The notes: a model not told the origin generated them from the sequence alone. A DNA stretch of 64,000 bases from Mycobacterium haemophilum DSM 44634 (GCF_000340435.2 NZ_CP011883.2:3332687-3396686); one strand, 5' to 3'; shown: positions 1 through 8,735, counted from the first letter of the stretch. Numbers and translations are program-made.

Positions 1-231
1 GGCCGGCACTGCGAAGCGGGCGACGAGATCGCCCGCGATGTCGAACTGCCGGCAGACGTGCACCCCGGCGACGTGCTGGCGGTGGCCTGCACCGGTGCCT
101 ATCACCACAGCATGGCGTCGAACTACAACATGGTCGGCAGGCCACCGTTGGTAGCGGTCCAGGATGGTCGGGCCCGTGCACTGGTCCGCCGCGAAACCAT
201 CGCCGATCTGCTGTCGCGCGACTGCGGGTAG
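1..231 (+). CDS. lysA: Diaminopimelate decarboxylase, C-terminal fragment (window edge)
   Basis: The open frame runs from base 1 to a TAG at 229-231 and gives 76 residues of the C-terminal part of a PLP-dependent diaminopimelate decarboxylase, the last step of lysine synthesis. The CEAGDEI segment matches the family's active-site CESGD motif, and the SMASNYN segment and the RRETIADLLSRD tail are typical of mycobacterial LysA. The start lies outside the window. In H37Rv lysA is followed by thrA and lies far from the Rv1019-glmU region, so its position here implies a rearrangement or a second copy. The frame is intact to its stop. Confidence 0.85.
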   Translation, partial: GRHCEAGDEIARDVELPADVHPGDVLAVACTGAYHHSMASNYNMVGRPPLVAVQDGRARALVRRETIADLLSRDCG

Positions 232-302
232 TGGTGAGTGCCAGCGCCGCGTAGCGGGGCGCAGCAAGCTCACCACCATCGGGGTAAGCCGAATCGTTCG
301 CA

Positions 303-905
303 CTAGTAACGCGATGCGGTGGGATCGTCGAATAGGTCGTAGTTTCCGGTGCTCTTCCACTGCTCCAGCGCCGTATGCGGAGCGCCACGCCACCGGACGT
401 GCGGCACCACCTCGGCCGCAGGACGCGCTGCGTCGGTCAGGTGCCCGGTCGGGACCTCTTCGAGCGTTAGAGATGAACTCAGAAATGGATTGCGGACTCG
501 GACACCAAACAAGATCAGGTTGTGGGTTCCAGGCAGCGCGGCCGATGGCACGACCATTGCGGTTGCTCCGCTGGCAACAACCTCGTCGGCCAAAGCCTGC
601 GTAGCGGTGTAATCGTCACCGACCAGCTCGTCCGGCGTCAGCCCGTACCTGGCGCAATCGTTGAAGTCGACCCATGTCGGGCTGTCCACGTCGACCACCG
701 CCGCCCACAAATTCAACACGAGATCGTCCGGATTGCCGCTCTGGCCAACATTGTGGCGAAGCATCTCGGCGGCAGGGCCGAGCGGATGCAAACTCAAGTA
801 CTGGACGGTGTCGGTTCTCGCGCGGTGGAAGCGACCAGCGCGCGAGCTGGGAAATGCCCACCACGGCGAGTCATACGAAGCATGCCGAAATACGGTCAGT
901 CTCAT
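303..905 (-). CDS. RES-domain toxin
   Basis: A 200-residue protein of the RES toxin family. Characterised members (for example MbcT) degrade or modify NAD+. The family's Arg, Glu and Ser signature residues are visible: the N-terminal RAGRFHR, then QYLSLHPLGPAAEML with its Glu, then VVPSAALPGTHN with its Ser. The open frame extends to 956, but the ATG at 903-905 (MRLTVFRH) overlaps the antitoxin stop by 4 bases (ATGA), typical of a translationally coupled toxin-antitoxin pair, so I chose that start. The partner is the upstream gene ending at 902. No damage is seen. Confidence 0.8.
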   Translation of the reverse strand: MRLTVFRHASYDSPWWAFPSSRAGRFHRARTDTVQYLSLHPLGPAAEMLRHNVGQSGNPDDLVLNLWAAVVDVDSPTWVDFNDCARYGLTPDELVGDDYTATQALADEVVASGATAMVVPSAALPGTHNLILFGVRVRNPFLSSSLTLEEVPTGHLTDAARPAAEVVPHVRWRGAPHTALEQWKSTGNYDLFDDPTASRY

Positions 906-1555
906 ACCGTCATGGCACGAGCCGCGGTCGCCGCACCGAGCAGCTGCGGGTAGCACAGCGGGTCGCCGAGCAGCTCAATTGGGCGCCGACCGAGCACTGG
1001 ATGCTCCCGATCGAACCAGGCGACTACTCCCGGGCCAGTAAATGAGTGGCGTAATTGGTTCACGACCTGCCCAACCACGCGGATCCGCGCAGCATCATCC
1101 GTCGCCGGCTCAGGCCCACCCACCGCAAGCCAGCGCTGAAGCTGACGAACGGAAACCCTGAGCAAGTCGGCGAGGGTCTTCTGCGGGACGGCGAGGGTCT
1201 CGGCCGTCCTGGCAAGTACGTCGCGGACCGGCGCGTTATCGCTGTACGGCCGACTTTCGGCGATGTCGCGCAATGCATGTCGGAATTGCTCGAGCGCAAT
1301 GCGCACATCACGGCGCTGCTGCTCGTGGTCGTCATGGCGAAGCGCCTTCTCCGCGCTATACGCTGCCGCCCACAGTTGGGTCGTCAGATATGGGTCGGCC
1401 TCAAGACGCAACGGCGTCGCTGCCTTCAGTGTCCGGTCAAAGCTGTCGATGAGCCCGGCAACCTCGCCGGGGACGGTCTTGGACCGCTGTAACAGCTTGG
1501 TCGCCTCGTTAACCCGGTTGAGAAGAACCCCAAGCTCAGGACCTGGCGCAGGCAT
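902..1555 (-). CDS. Antitoxin with Xre/MbcA/ParS toxin-binding domain
   Basis: A 217-residue partner of the RES toxin. The C-terminal part (RIRVVGQVVNQLRHSFTG, then WFDREHPVLGRRPIELL) is the MbcA/ParS (DUF2384) toxin-binding domain. The middle (TLADLLRVSVRQLQRW) looks like a helix-turn-helix DNA-binding segment, so the protein probably represses its own operon. The N-terminal about 110 residues are helical and not recognised. It is longer than M. tuberculosis MbcA (about 113 residues), so this is a different subgroup. Gene order antitoxin then toxin with an ATGA overlap supports the assignment. Confidence 0.8.
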   Translation of the reverse strand: MPAPGPELGVLLNRVNEATKLLQRSKTVPGEVAGLIDSFDRTLKAATPLRLEADPYLTTQLWAAAYSAEKALRHDDHEQQRRDVRIALEQFRHALRDIAESRPYSDNAPVRDVLARTAETLAVPQKTLADLLRVSVRQLQRWLAVGGPEPATDDAARIRVVGQVVNQLRHSFTGPGVVAWFDREHPVLGRRPIELLGDPLCYPQLLGAATAARAMTV

Positions 1556-1599
1556 GTCACCATCATACGACGCATCTACGTCTGCAGCGCGTCAAAAAC

Positions 1600-2193
1600 C
1601 TACTCGTCCTGCAGCCGAGGATCGGCCTCCAGATGAGTCAGGCCATTCCACATCAGGTTAACCAGATGCGCGGCGACGACTTCCTTCTTGGGCTCGCGGG
1701 TGTCGAGCCACCATTGCGCCGTCATCGACACCGAACCCACCAGCGCCTGTGCGTACAGCGGGGCCAGACCCGGATCTAGGCCGCGACGGGCGAAGTCGCC
1801 GGCAAGGATGGAGCTGACCTGGCTGACGGCGTCGTTGAGCAAGCTGGAATAGGTGCCCGAGCTGATCGAGGCCGGGGAGTCGCGGATCATGATCCGGAAG
1901 CCATCGGTGCGTTCTTCGACGTAGGTGAGCAACGCCAGCGCGACCCGCTCGACACGCACCCGGGACCGGTTGTTGGTCAACGACGAGGTGATGCCGTCCA
2001 GCAACGCCGACATCTCACGGTCGACCACCACCGCGTACAGGCCTTCCTTGCCGCCGAAATGCTCATACACGACCGGCTTGGACACGTTGGCACGCTGCGC
2101 GATCTCTTCGATCGAGGTGCCGTCATAGCCGCGCTCGGCAAACAACGAGCGCGCAATGCCAATAAGTTGGCGTCGACGCTCGCTACCGGTCAT
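1600..2193 (-). CDS. TetR-family transcriptional regulator (Rv1019-like)
   Basis: A 197-residue TetR/AcrR regulator. The N-terminal helix-turn-helix is clear (GTSIEEIAQRANVSKPVVYEHF region, about residues 25-45). The C-terminal ligand-binding part ends in LTHLEADPRLQDE. The protein closely resembles H37Rv Rv1019, also placed upstream of tRNA-Gln and glmU. The open frame extends to 2349, but the ATG at 2191-2193 (MTGSERRR) gives the usual family length; an upstream GTG adding about 24 residues is possible. The ligand is unknown. Confidence 0.85.
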   Translation of the reverse strand: MTGSERRRQLIGIARSLFAERGYDGTSIEEIAQRANVSKPVVYEHFGGKEGLYAVVVDREMSALLDGITSSLTNNRSRVRVERVALALLTYVEERTDGFRIMIRDSPASISSGTYSSLLNDAVSQVSSILAGDFARRGLDPGLAPLYAQALVGSVSMTAQWWLDTREPKKEVVAAHLVNLMWNGLTHLEADPRLQDE

Positions 2194-2298
2194 CCGGGCG
2201 CGCGGCGCCCGCACTTCTTTGTCTTGTTTGTCAGGCTCCCGGTCCAGCACCGCCACGCCATTGAGGGTATCGGTTCGCCTGGTCGAATTGTCCGACTC

Positions 2299-2368
2299 TC
2301 CCCCGCACGCGGGTGGGGGTACCTCCCACTTGTGGGGGCGTGCCCCCACTCGGGCCGCAAGCGGCCCG
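2299..2368. repeat. Cluster of GC-rich palindromes upstream of the TetR gene
   Basis: Adjacent perfect inverted repeats lie at 2332-2349 (GTGGGGGC arms around GT) and 2351-2368 (CGGGCCGC arms around AA). A looser C/G-rich pair is at 2301-2320. They lie between the TetR gene and tRNA-Gln. They may be an interspersed mycobacterial repeat, a terminator or part of the TetR control region. Only the symmetry is directly seen. Confidence 0.5.
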
Positions 2369-2443
2369 CTTCGTCGTCAGACTAAAGTCATTTGGTGGCG
2401 CGGCCCGCCAACCACGGCGGACCGCTCATCCTTCAATATGCAA

Positions 2444-2515
2444 TCCGTCGTGGTGTAATCGGCAGCACCTCTGATTTTGGTTCAGATAGTTCAGGTTCGA
2501 GTCCTGGCGACGGAG
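2444..2515 (+). tRNA. tRNA-Gln (TTG)
   Basis: The acceptor arms TCCGTCG and CGACGGA pair fully. The anticodon stem TCTGA/TCAGA encloses the loop TTTTGGT with anticodon TTG. The T arm carries GGTTCGAGTCC, and the discriminator base is G at 2515. CCA is not encoded. It lies 86 bases upstream of glmU, as in M. tuberculosis. Confidence 0.95.
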
Positions 2516-2601
2516 CTGTGTTTTTGCCGCGAGCGCGCGCGAAATGCCACGCTTGACGGCGTGTCGATGTACCGACACGCGCACTCGCGAGAGGAGAGCA
2601 A

Positions 2602-4080
2602 ATGGGTGATACCGCGGTCCTGGTCTTAGCGGCCGGGCCCGGCAGCCGGATGCGGTCAGATACCCCGAAAGTGCTGCACACCATTGCCGGTCGCAGCATG
2701 TTGTCGCATTCGCTGCACGCAATCAGCAAGCTGGCACCCCAGCATCTGGTCGTGGTACTGGGCCACGAGCACCAGCGCATTGCGCCGCTGGTCGCCGAAC
2801 TGGCCGACGCCCTCGGACGCACGATTGACGTCGCACTGCAGGATCGACCTCGCGGTACCGGACACGCCGTGCACTGCGGCTTGTCCGCACTACCCGATGA
2901 CTACGCCGGCATTGTCGTCGTCACCTCAGGCGATACACCCCTGCTAGACGCCGACACCCTGGCCGACCTGATCACGACCCACAACGCCACATCCGCCGCG
3001 GTGACGGTACTAACCACAACGTTTAGCGATCCCCTTGGCTACGGCCGGATCCTGCGCACCCAGGACAACGAAGTGATGGCGATCGTCGAAGACGCCGACG
3101 CGTCGCCGTCACAACGTGAGATCCGCGAGGTCAACGCCGGCGTGTATGCCTTTGATATCGCGGCGTTGCGGTCGGCGTTGACCAGGCTGAGCTCCGACAA
3201 CGCCCAACAGGAGCTCTACCTCACCGACGTGATCTCCATCCTGCGCCGGGACGGCCAAACGGTGCATGCCCGCCACGTCGACGACAACGCGCTGGTGGCT
3301 GGCGTCAACAACCGCGTTCAGCTGGCCGAGCTGAGCGCCGAGCTCAACCGCCGCATTGTGGCCGCTCACCAGATGGCCGGCGTCACGATCGTCGACCCTG
3401 CTACCACCTGGATCGATATCGACGTGACAATCGGCCGCGACACCGTGATCCACCCCGGCACTCAGCTGCTCGGCCGTACTCAGATCGGCGGGTGCTGCGT
3501 TATCGGCCCGGATACCACGCTGACCGACGTCTCGGTCGGTCAGCGAGCGGCGGTGGTCCGCACGCACGGCACATCGTCGACGATCGGTGCGGGCGCCATG
3601 GTCGGTCCGTTTACCTACCTGCGGCCCGGGACCGTGCTGGGCGCCGAAGGCAAGCTAGGCGCGTTCGTCGAGACCAAGAACTCCACCATCGGGACCGGCA
3701 CCAAGGTGCCGCATTTGACCTACGTCGGCGACGCCGATATCGGCGAGCACAGCAACATCGGCGCGTCCAGCGTGTTCGTCAACTACGACGGCACGACCAA
3801 ACAGCGCACCACGATCGGGTCGCACGTCCGCACTGGGTCGGACACCATGTTCGTCGCGCCGGTGACCGTGGGCGACGGCGCGTACACCGGCGCCGGCACG
3901 GTGGTACGCGACGACGTCCCGCCTGGAGCACTGGCGGTTTCCGCGGGCCCGCAACGCAACATCGAAAACTGGGTGCAGAGCAAGCGGCCCGGCAGTGCCG
4001 CGGCTGCGGCCGCAGAGGAGGCCTCGGCACGTGCCGGCAAACAATCCCAGCAGAAATCCGAACCCGGCCAGCTACCGTGA
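2602..4080 (+). CDS. glmU: Bifunctional GlmU: GlcN-1-P acetyltransferase / UDP-GlcNAc pyrophosphorylase
   Basis: A cytoplasmic bifunctional enzyme that acetylates glucosamine-1-phosphate and uridylylates it to UDP-GlcNAc, the precursor of peptidoglycan and of the arabinogalactan linker. The N-terminal pyrophosphorylase starts with LAAGPGSRM and contains VVVTSGDTPLL. From about residue 265 a left-handed beta-helix of hexapeptide repeats carries the acetyltransferase site (RPGTVLGAEGKLGAFVETKN). The C-terminal tail is Ala/Ser rich. The ATG follows GAGAGGAGAG. At 492 residues it matches M. tuberculosis GlmU (about 495) and is highly similar but not identical. prsA follows 103 bases downstream. 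Confidence 0.97.
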   Translation: MGDTAVLVLAAGPGSRMRSDTPKVLHTIAGRSMLSHSLHAISKLAPQHLVVVLGHEHQRIAPLVAELADALGRTIDVALQDRPRGTGHAVHCGLSALPDDYAGIVVVTSGDTPLLDADTLADLITTHNATSAAVTVLTTTFSDPLGYGRILRTQDNEVMAIVEDADASPSQREIREVNAGVYAFDIAALRSALTRLSSDNAQQELYLTDVISILRRDGQTVHARHVDDNALVAGVNNRVQLAELSAELNRRIVAAHQMAGVTIVDPATTWIDIDVTIGRDTVIHPGTQLLGRTQIGGCCVIGPDTTLTDVSVGQRAAVVRTHGTSSTIGAGAMVGPFTYLRPGTVLGAEGKLGAFVETKNSTIGTGTKVPHLTYVGDADIGEHSNIGASSVFVNYDGTTKQRTTIGSHVRTGSDTMFVAPVTVGDGAYTGAGTVVRDDVPPGALAVSAGPQRNIENWVQSKRPGSAAAAAAEEASARAGKQSQQKSEPGQLP

Positions 4081-4183
4081 ATTCGTTTTCTGGCAACCCG
4101 ACCACACCTCCGGACCAAACGCTTGCGTACGATGAGGCCTTCCCCATTCCCTATCTCAACCCCGATACGGCGAGGGCGGCACG

Positions 4184-5164
4184 TTGAGCCACGACTGGAC
4201 CGATAATCGAAAAAACCTGATGCTGTTTTCCGGCCGCGCACACCCGGAACTGGCCGAGCAGGTAGCCAAAGAACTCGACGTTCACGTCACCGCGCAGGAC
4301 GCGCGGGAGTTCGCCAACGGCGAGATCTTCGTGCGCTTCCACGAATCAGTGCGCGGCTGCGACGCGTTCGTCCTGCAATCCTGCCCGGCACCGGTGAACA
4401 GCTGGCTGATGGAACAGCTGATCATGATCGACGCGCTCAAGCGGGGCAGCGCCAAGCGGATCACCGCCGTCATGCCGTTCTACCCCTACGCTCGACAGGA
4501 CAAGAAGCACCGCGGCCGCGAACCGATCTCGGCGCGACTGGTTGCTGACCTGCTTAAGACGGCGGGCGCCGACCGGATCGTGACCGTCGATCTACACACC
4601 GACCAGATTCAGGGTTTCTTTGACGGGCCCGTCGACCACATGCGCGGGCAAAACCTGCTGACCGGCTACATCAAGGACAACTACTCGGACGGCAACATGG
4701 TGGTGGTCTCCCCCGACTCCGGCCGGGTGCGGATCGCCGAGAAGTGGGCCGACGCTTTGGGCGGCGTGCCGCTGGCCTTCATTCACAAGACCCGCGACCC
4801 GCGCGTGCCCAACCAGGTGGTGTCCAACCGGGTCGTCGGCGAAGTGCAGGGGCGCACCTGTGTGCTGATCGACGACATGATCGACACCGGCGGCACCATT
4901 GCCGGCGCTGTGCAGCTGCTGCGTAACGACGGCGCCAGTGACGTGATCATCGCGGCTACCCACGGCGTGCTGTCGCACCCAGCTGCGCAGCGGCTGGCCC
5001 AGTGCGGGGCCCGGGAAGTGATCGTCACCAACACGCTGCCGATCGGCGAGGAGAAGCGTTTCTCCCAGCTCACGGTTTTGTCCATCGCGCCGCTGCTAGC
5101 CAGCACCATCCGCGCGGTTTTCGAAAACGGCTCAGTCACAGGGCTATTCGACGGGGACGCATAG
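4184..5164 (+). CDS. prsA: Ribose-phosphate pyrophosphokinase
   Basis: A 326-residue enzyme that makes PRPP from ribose-5-phosphate and ATP. PRPP feeds nucleotide, His and Trp synthesis and, in mycobacteria, decaprenyl-phosphoryl arabinose for the cell wall. Seen are FANGEIFVRFHESVRG, the flexible-loop segment YARQDKKHRGREPIS, the DLHTDQIQGFFD metal and ATP site and the PRPP-binding loop VLIDDMIDTGGTI. The start is a TTG at 4184 (MSHDWTDN), the same N-terminus as the M. tuberculosis protein. It lies in the glmU-prsA-arsC-lpqT gene string, with arsC directly abutting. Confidence 0.97.
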   Translation: MSHDWTDNRKNLMLFSGRAHPELAEQVAKELDVHVTAQDAREFANGEIFVRFHESVRGCDAFVLQSCPAPVNSWLMEQLIMIDALKRGSAKRITAVMPFYPYARQDKKHRGREPISARLVADLLKTAGADRIVTVDLHTDQIQGFFDGPVDHMRGQNLLTGYIKDNYSDGNMVVVSPDSGRVRIAEKWADALGGVPLAFIHKTRDPRVPNQVVSNRVVGEVQGRTCVLIDDMIDTGGTIAGAVQLLRNDGASDVIIAATHGVLSHPAAQRLAQCGAREVIVTNTLPIGEEKRFSQLTVLSIAPLLASTIRAVFENGSVTGLFDGDA

Positions 5165-5521
5165 ATGGCCGCCGGCCCCCACGACGCCGTTATCTATCAC
5201 AATCCCAAGTGCAGCACTTCACGCAGAACGTTAGACTTGTTGCGGGACAACGGTTTTGATCCTAGCATCGTGGAGTATCTGAAGACGCCACCGTCCCGGG
5301 ACCAGCTGGTAAGAATGGTCCACGACGCCGGCATCGACGTCCGCACCGCGGTTCGCAAGCGCGAACCGCTTTATGCCGAACTTAATCTCGCCACCGCGAC
5401 CGATGAGCAGCTACTAGACGCCATGGCACAGCACCCCATCCTCATCGAACGACCCTTTGTCGTCACCGCAAAGGGCACCCGGCTGGCTCGGCCGATCGAC
5501 GCGGTCCACGAGATTCTGTGA
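5165..5521 (+). CDS. ArsC-family (glutaredoxin-type) arsenate reductase-like protein
   Basis: A 118-residue thioredoxin-fold protein of the ArsC/Spx group. The N-terminal IYHNPKCSTSR motif carries the catalytic Cys. KREPLYAELNL and RPFVVTAKGTRLARP are typical of the glutaredoxin-coupled arsenate reductases. It starts immediately after the prsA stop (TAG then ATG at 5165) and overlaps lpqT by 4 bases, so it belongs to that operon. Arsenate reduction is the family role, but there are no other ars genes nearby, so the physiological substrate is uncertain. A decayed copy of its 3' end lies at 7336-7443. Confidence 0.85.
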   Translation: MAAGPHDAVIYHNPKCSTSRRTLDLLRDNGFDPSIVEYLKTPPSRDQLVRMVHDAGIDVRTAVRKREPLYAELNLATATDEQLLDAMAQHPILIERPFVVTAKGTRLARPIDAVHEIL

Positions 5522-6174
5522 AACTATCGGCGGCCATAGTTGCGACGGCTGCGCTGACGATGGCCCAAGTTTCACTGGTCGCCTGTGGGCCGAAAGCCCC
5601 TGACTACCAATCGATCCTGTCGAAAAGTTCGACGGCCACCACCACGACCACGACCGACAAGCCGGTCCCTTTGCCGCAGTATCTGGAAAGTATCGGCGTC
5701 ACCGGGCAGCAGGTGGCGCCGAACTCCCTGCCGGGTCTTACCGTGTCGATACCGACGCCACCGGGCTGGTCGGCGTATAGCAATCCGAACATCACGCCGG
5801 AGACGCTGATCATCGCCAAAGGTGGCAAATATCCGACGGCCAGGCTCGTGGTGTTCAAGTTGCGCGGAGACTTCGACCCGGCCCAAGTCATCAAGCACGG
5901 GAACGACGATGCCCAACTCTTCGAGAACTTCAGGCAGCTGGACGCCTCGACGGCAACCTACAACGGTTTTCCGTCGGCAATGATCCAAGGCAGCTATGAC
6001 CTCGAGGGCAGGCGACTACATGCCTGGAACCGGATCGTGGTCCCCACCGGCCCCCCGCCCGCCAAGCAGCAATACCTCGTTCAGCTCACCATTACTAGCT
6101 TGGCCAACGAGGCGGTCGCACAGTCAAACGACATCGAGGCGATCATCCGCGGATTTGTCGTCGCCCCCAAGTAA
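5518..6174 (+). CDS. lpqT: Lipoprotein LpqT (LpqN/LpqT family)
   Basis: A 218-residue lipoprotein. A hydrophobic N-terminal signal ends in a lipobox-like SLVACG, so Cys would be lipidated. A Thr-rich linker (about residues 37-47) precedes the LpqN/LpqT domain. M. tuberculosis LpqT is a cell-wall lipoprotein of the same length class. The GTG start overlaps the arsC stop (GTGA). The exact role is unknown; LpqN relatives have been linked to cell-envelope processes. A degenerate duplicate of its 5' part lies at 7440-7590. Confidence 0.9.
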   Translation: MKLSAAIVATAALTMAQVSLVACGPKAPDYQSILSKSSTATTTTTTDKPVPLPQYLESIGVTGQQVAPNSLPGLTVSIPTPPGWSAYSNPNITPETLIIAKGGKYPTARLVVFKLRGDFDPAQVIKHGNDDAQLFENFRQLDASTATYNGFPSAMIQGSYDLEGRRLHAWNRIVVPTGPPPAKQQYLVQLTITSLANEAVAQSNDIEAIIRGFVVAPK

Positions 6175-6185
6175 TGTCCCGTCCG

Positions 6186-7079
6186 TCACCGTCTGGGTGA
6201 CTTAATCATTCTCTCCAGCCCGACCTGATAGGCGTAAAGGCTGTGACGCCAAAACGGATCGACTGATCCCCCGCTGTCGACTGCGACCGGAACGCCCACA
6301 TGTTCGTACGGCGGAGGTGGCATGTAGGGAACCAGATCGTACGCGTTCACCACTCGGTAGCAGTTATCGATGGCGCCGTTGAATGCCGTTGCGAAGTCCC
6401 AAAGTCCGGCTGCCGGCCCTGCGAACGTGATGAGACTAGGTACGAGGTTCGGCACAACATTTTTCATGACGTCGGGCGCAGCCAGTACAGCGAGCGCTGC
6501 GCCGAGGCTGTGGCCGGTGATCAGGAGCTTGTCGCAACCCGTGCACGCGACGGGCAAGTACTCGACGATGCTACGTCGAAGCAAACCGTACATAAACAGA
6601 AAGCCAGAGTGCACCCATCCGAACCCATCGACTGGATGGTAAGGGGTGGGCATCATGCCGAGATCCGTTATCACGTCGTCGTAGTCAACGGTGCCGCGGA
6701 ATGCCAAGAACGCAGTCCGAGTGGATATGTTGCGGCCCATCAGCCCGAATACACGTTGGTCGATCGCTACCTTTGCTATCTTTGCCAGCTTGGGATTCTG
6801 GGCGCGTAGCACGGCGGCATCGTCAACGTTAACTACAACCTTGGCGGTCCAGTCGTATCCCGGCGGGAGCTTCACATGCAACGAATTCTCTATCGCGTAG
6901 GCGGCGAAGCTCAGTGGAAGCGGAACGTCGAGAGCGAACTGCGGGTCAAACGGGGGACACGCGCGGGCAGTCATGATTCCCGGGCCAACTAGTGGCGCGA
7001 GAAGTCCGGCGCCGCCGACCCGCACGACGTTTGCCAGGAAGGCGCGGCGTGCCATTGCGGTGGACTGACCCTGGCCCAT
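6186..7079 (-). CDS. Exported class 3 lipase / alpha-beta hydrolase
   Basis: A 297-residue secreted hydrolase. The N-terminus MARRAFLANVVRVGG looks like a twin-arginine signal followed by a hydrophobic stretch. The lipase class 3 nucleophile elbow ITGHSLGAALAV is plain. TAFLAFRGT matches the oxyanion-strand motif of fungal-type lipases. A downstream Asp and His (AYDLVPYMP; FWRHSLYAY) could complete the triad. The frame is open to 7103, but the ATG at 7077-7079 is preceded by AGAAGGAGG, so I chose it. The substrate is unknown. It is convergent with lpqT. Confidence 0.8.
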   Translation of the reverse strand: MGQGQSTAMARRAFLANVVRVGGAGLLAPLVGPGIMTARACPPFDPQFALDVPLPLSFAAYAIENSLHVKLPPGYDWTAKVVVNVDDAAVLRAQNPKLAKIAKVAIDQRVFGLMGRNISTRTAFLAFRGTVDYDDVITDLGMMPTPYHPVDGFGWVHSGFLFMYGLLRRSIVEYLPVACTGCDKLLITGHSLGAALAVLAAPDVMKNVVPNLVPSLITFAGPAAGLWDFATAFNGAIDNCYRVVNAYDLVPYMPPPPYEHVGVPVAVDSGGSVDPFWRHSLYAYQVGLERMIKSPRR

Positions 7080-7335
7080 CGGCCTCCTTCTGGTAAATGA
7101 CACGCAAACCGTAGCGTTACCGGCACCGTGAAACCGAGAATCGTTGCTTGTCTGTCGCGATATTGAAATCTTCTTGATTCAAGATCAGCCGTGACTAGCA
7201 CGGGTCGCCCAGTCAACACGATCCCGTGCCGTATAACCCATTGCGGCACAAGATGCTAATTACATCCGCACTGCGTGCCGGAAGCATCGCGACGCACATC
7301 GGCTCACCAATCTGATCGGGCGCAATCGAACTCGG

Positions 7336-7443
7336 CTGGACGCCATGGTCGAACAACACATCCTCATCGACCTGCTGTTTGTCGTCACACCCAAGGGCAC
7401 CCGGCTGGCTCGGCCGAGCGACGCGGTCCACCAGATTCTGTGA
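7336..7443 (+). pseudogene. Degenerate 3' end of a second arsC copy
   Basis: The stretch repeats the last about 36 codons of the arsC gene at 5165-5521, including the AAGGGCACCCGGCTGGCTCG run and the same GTGAAACTATCGGCGGCC junction into lpqT, with scattered substitutions. The 5' part is missing. With the next feature it is the remnant of a tandem duplication of the arsC-lpqT junction. Confidence 0.8.
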
Positions 7444-7590
7444 AACTATCGGCGGCCGCCTGCGCACCGAAGGCGCCTGACTACCAATCGATCTGGACAA
7501 CGAGCACGACAACACCGACCACAACCACGACGGGGAAACCCGTTCCGCTTTCGCAATACCTGGAAAATGTCGGCGTCGTCGAATCCCGCC
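7440..7590 (+). pseudogene. Degenerate 5' part of a second lpqT copy
   Basis: Similar to lpqT codons 1-65 with most of the signal peptide deleted (the copy jumps from KLSAA to the CAPKAPDYQSI region). It keeps the Thr-rich linker and a QYLENVGV segment, then loses similarity. No lipobox or full frame remains. Confidence 0.8.
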
Positions 7591-7639
7591 ACAGATCCGT
7601 CGTCGCCTGCGCCCCGGTTCGTGGTCTAGGCGCAAGCAA

Positions 7640-7790
7640 ACGATCTCTGGTGCCGCTCGGTCGATTAGCTTCTTTAGCCGCGTGTTTTCCTTATCCAATT
7701 CCTTTGAGCCGCTTAGCGTCCCGAACCTGCATGCCGCAGCACTGGGCGCGCCACCGTGCCACGTCTGCCCAGAAAACTAGCTGGACTCTC
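7640..7790 (-). pseudogene. IS3-family OrfA remnant
   Basis: On the minus strand, two frames together give MQVRDAKRLK and ELDKENTRLKKLIDRAAPE, the leucine-zipper region typical of IS3-family OrfA transposases, broken by a frameshift. No ends or OrfB remain here. It probably marks the event that disrupted the arsC-lpqT duplicate. Confidence 0.65.
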
Positions 7791-7856
7791 ACAACGGCTG
7801 AACCAGTCACCACCACCCGGGATCGGGCCCGTTCGACGTCATTAAGGTAATCAGAC

Positions 7857-8735
7857 ATGCCTGACTGGACCGCCGCCGATCTGCCGTCGTTCGCGGGGCG
7901 AACCGCCATCGTTACCGGTGCCAACAGTGGGCTGGGCGCGGTGACGGCCCGCGAGCTGGCGCGGAACGGCGCCCGGATCATCCTGGCCGTCCGCAACATC
8001 CAAAAAGGCGAAGCCGCCGCGCAGCAGATGACCGGCTACGAAACCGGTCAAGTCGAGGTTCGTCAACTTGACCTGCAGGATCTTTCGTCGGTGCGTCAGT
8101 TCGCCGACGGGGTAGACCAGGTCGACATCCTGATCAATAACGCCGGCATCATGGCCACCCCGTACGCGGTGACCGCCGACGGCTTTGAGAGCCAGATTGG
8201 CACCAACCACCTCGGTCATTTCGCGCTCACCAACTTGCTGCTGCCCAAGCTCACCGATCGGGTGGTGACGGTCTCCTCGCTGATGCACAGGATGGGCAGC
8301 ATCAACCTCGACGACCTGAACTGGAGGTCCCGCCGGTACTCGGCGTGGCCGGCCTATAGCCAGTCGAAGCTCGCCAACCTGCTGTTCACCAGCGAGCTGC
8401 AGCAGCGTCTGACGGCGGTCGGTTCGCCGCTGCGAGCACTGGCGGCCCATCCGGGCTACTCGCACACCAACTTGCAAGGACACTCCGGCCACAAGTTCGC
8501 CGACGCGCTGATGCGGGTCGGCACCATCGTGTCCACCGACGCCGATTTCGGCGCCCGGCAAACGTTGTACGCCGTGTCACAAGATGTGCCGGGCAACACG
8601 TTCGTCGGCCCGAAGTTCGGCTTTGTCGGCCGCACCCAGCCGGTGGGCCGCAGTCGGGCGGCTCGGCGAACAGCTACCGCCACCGCGCTCTGGAAGCTGT
8701 CCGAGCAGCTCACTGGCACCAAATTTCCCCTCTGA
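7857..8735 (+). CDS. Short-chain dehydrogenase/reductase
   Basis: A 292-residue NAD(P)-dependent SDR of the retinol-dehydrogenase-like group. The cofactor motif TGANSGLG is at about residues 20-27, NNAG follows strand 4, the catalytic Ser sits in VTVSSLMHR and the Tyr-Lys pair in YSQSK. A PGYSHTNLQ segment follows the active site. The substrate cannot be told from sequence. It stands alone between the decayed duplication and rplY. Confidence 0.9.
   Translation: MPDWTAADLPSFAGRTAIVTGANSGLGAVTARELARNGARIILAVRNIQKGEAAAQQMTGYETGQVEVRQLDLQDLSSVRQFADGVDQVDILINNAGIMATPYAVTADGFESQIGTNHLGHFALTNLLLPKLTDRVVTVSSLMHRMGSINLDDLNWRSRRYSAWPAYSQSKLANLLFTSELQQRLTAVGSPLRALAAHPGYSHTNLQGHSGHKFADALMRVGTIVSTDADFGARQTLYAVSQDVPGNTFVGPKFGFVGRTQPVGRSRAARRTATATALWKLSEQLTGTKFPL

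Noticed and set aside
3492..4187. 231-codon plus-strand frame inside glmU
   Set aside because: It is a shadow frame rich in Arg/Ala typical of high-GC DNA; glmU is intact in the other frame.
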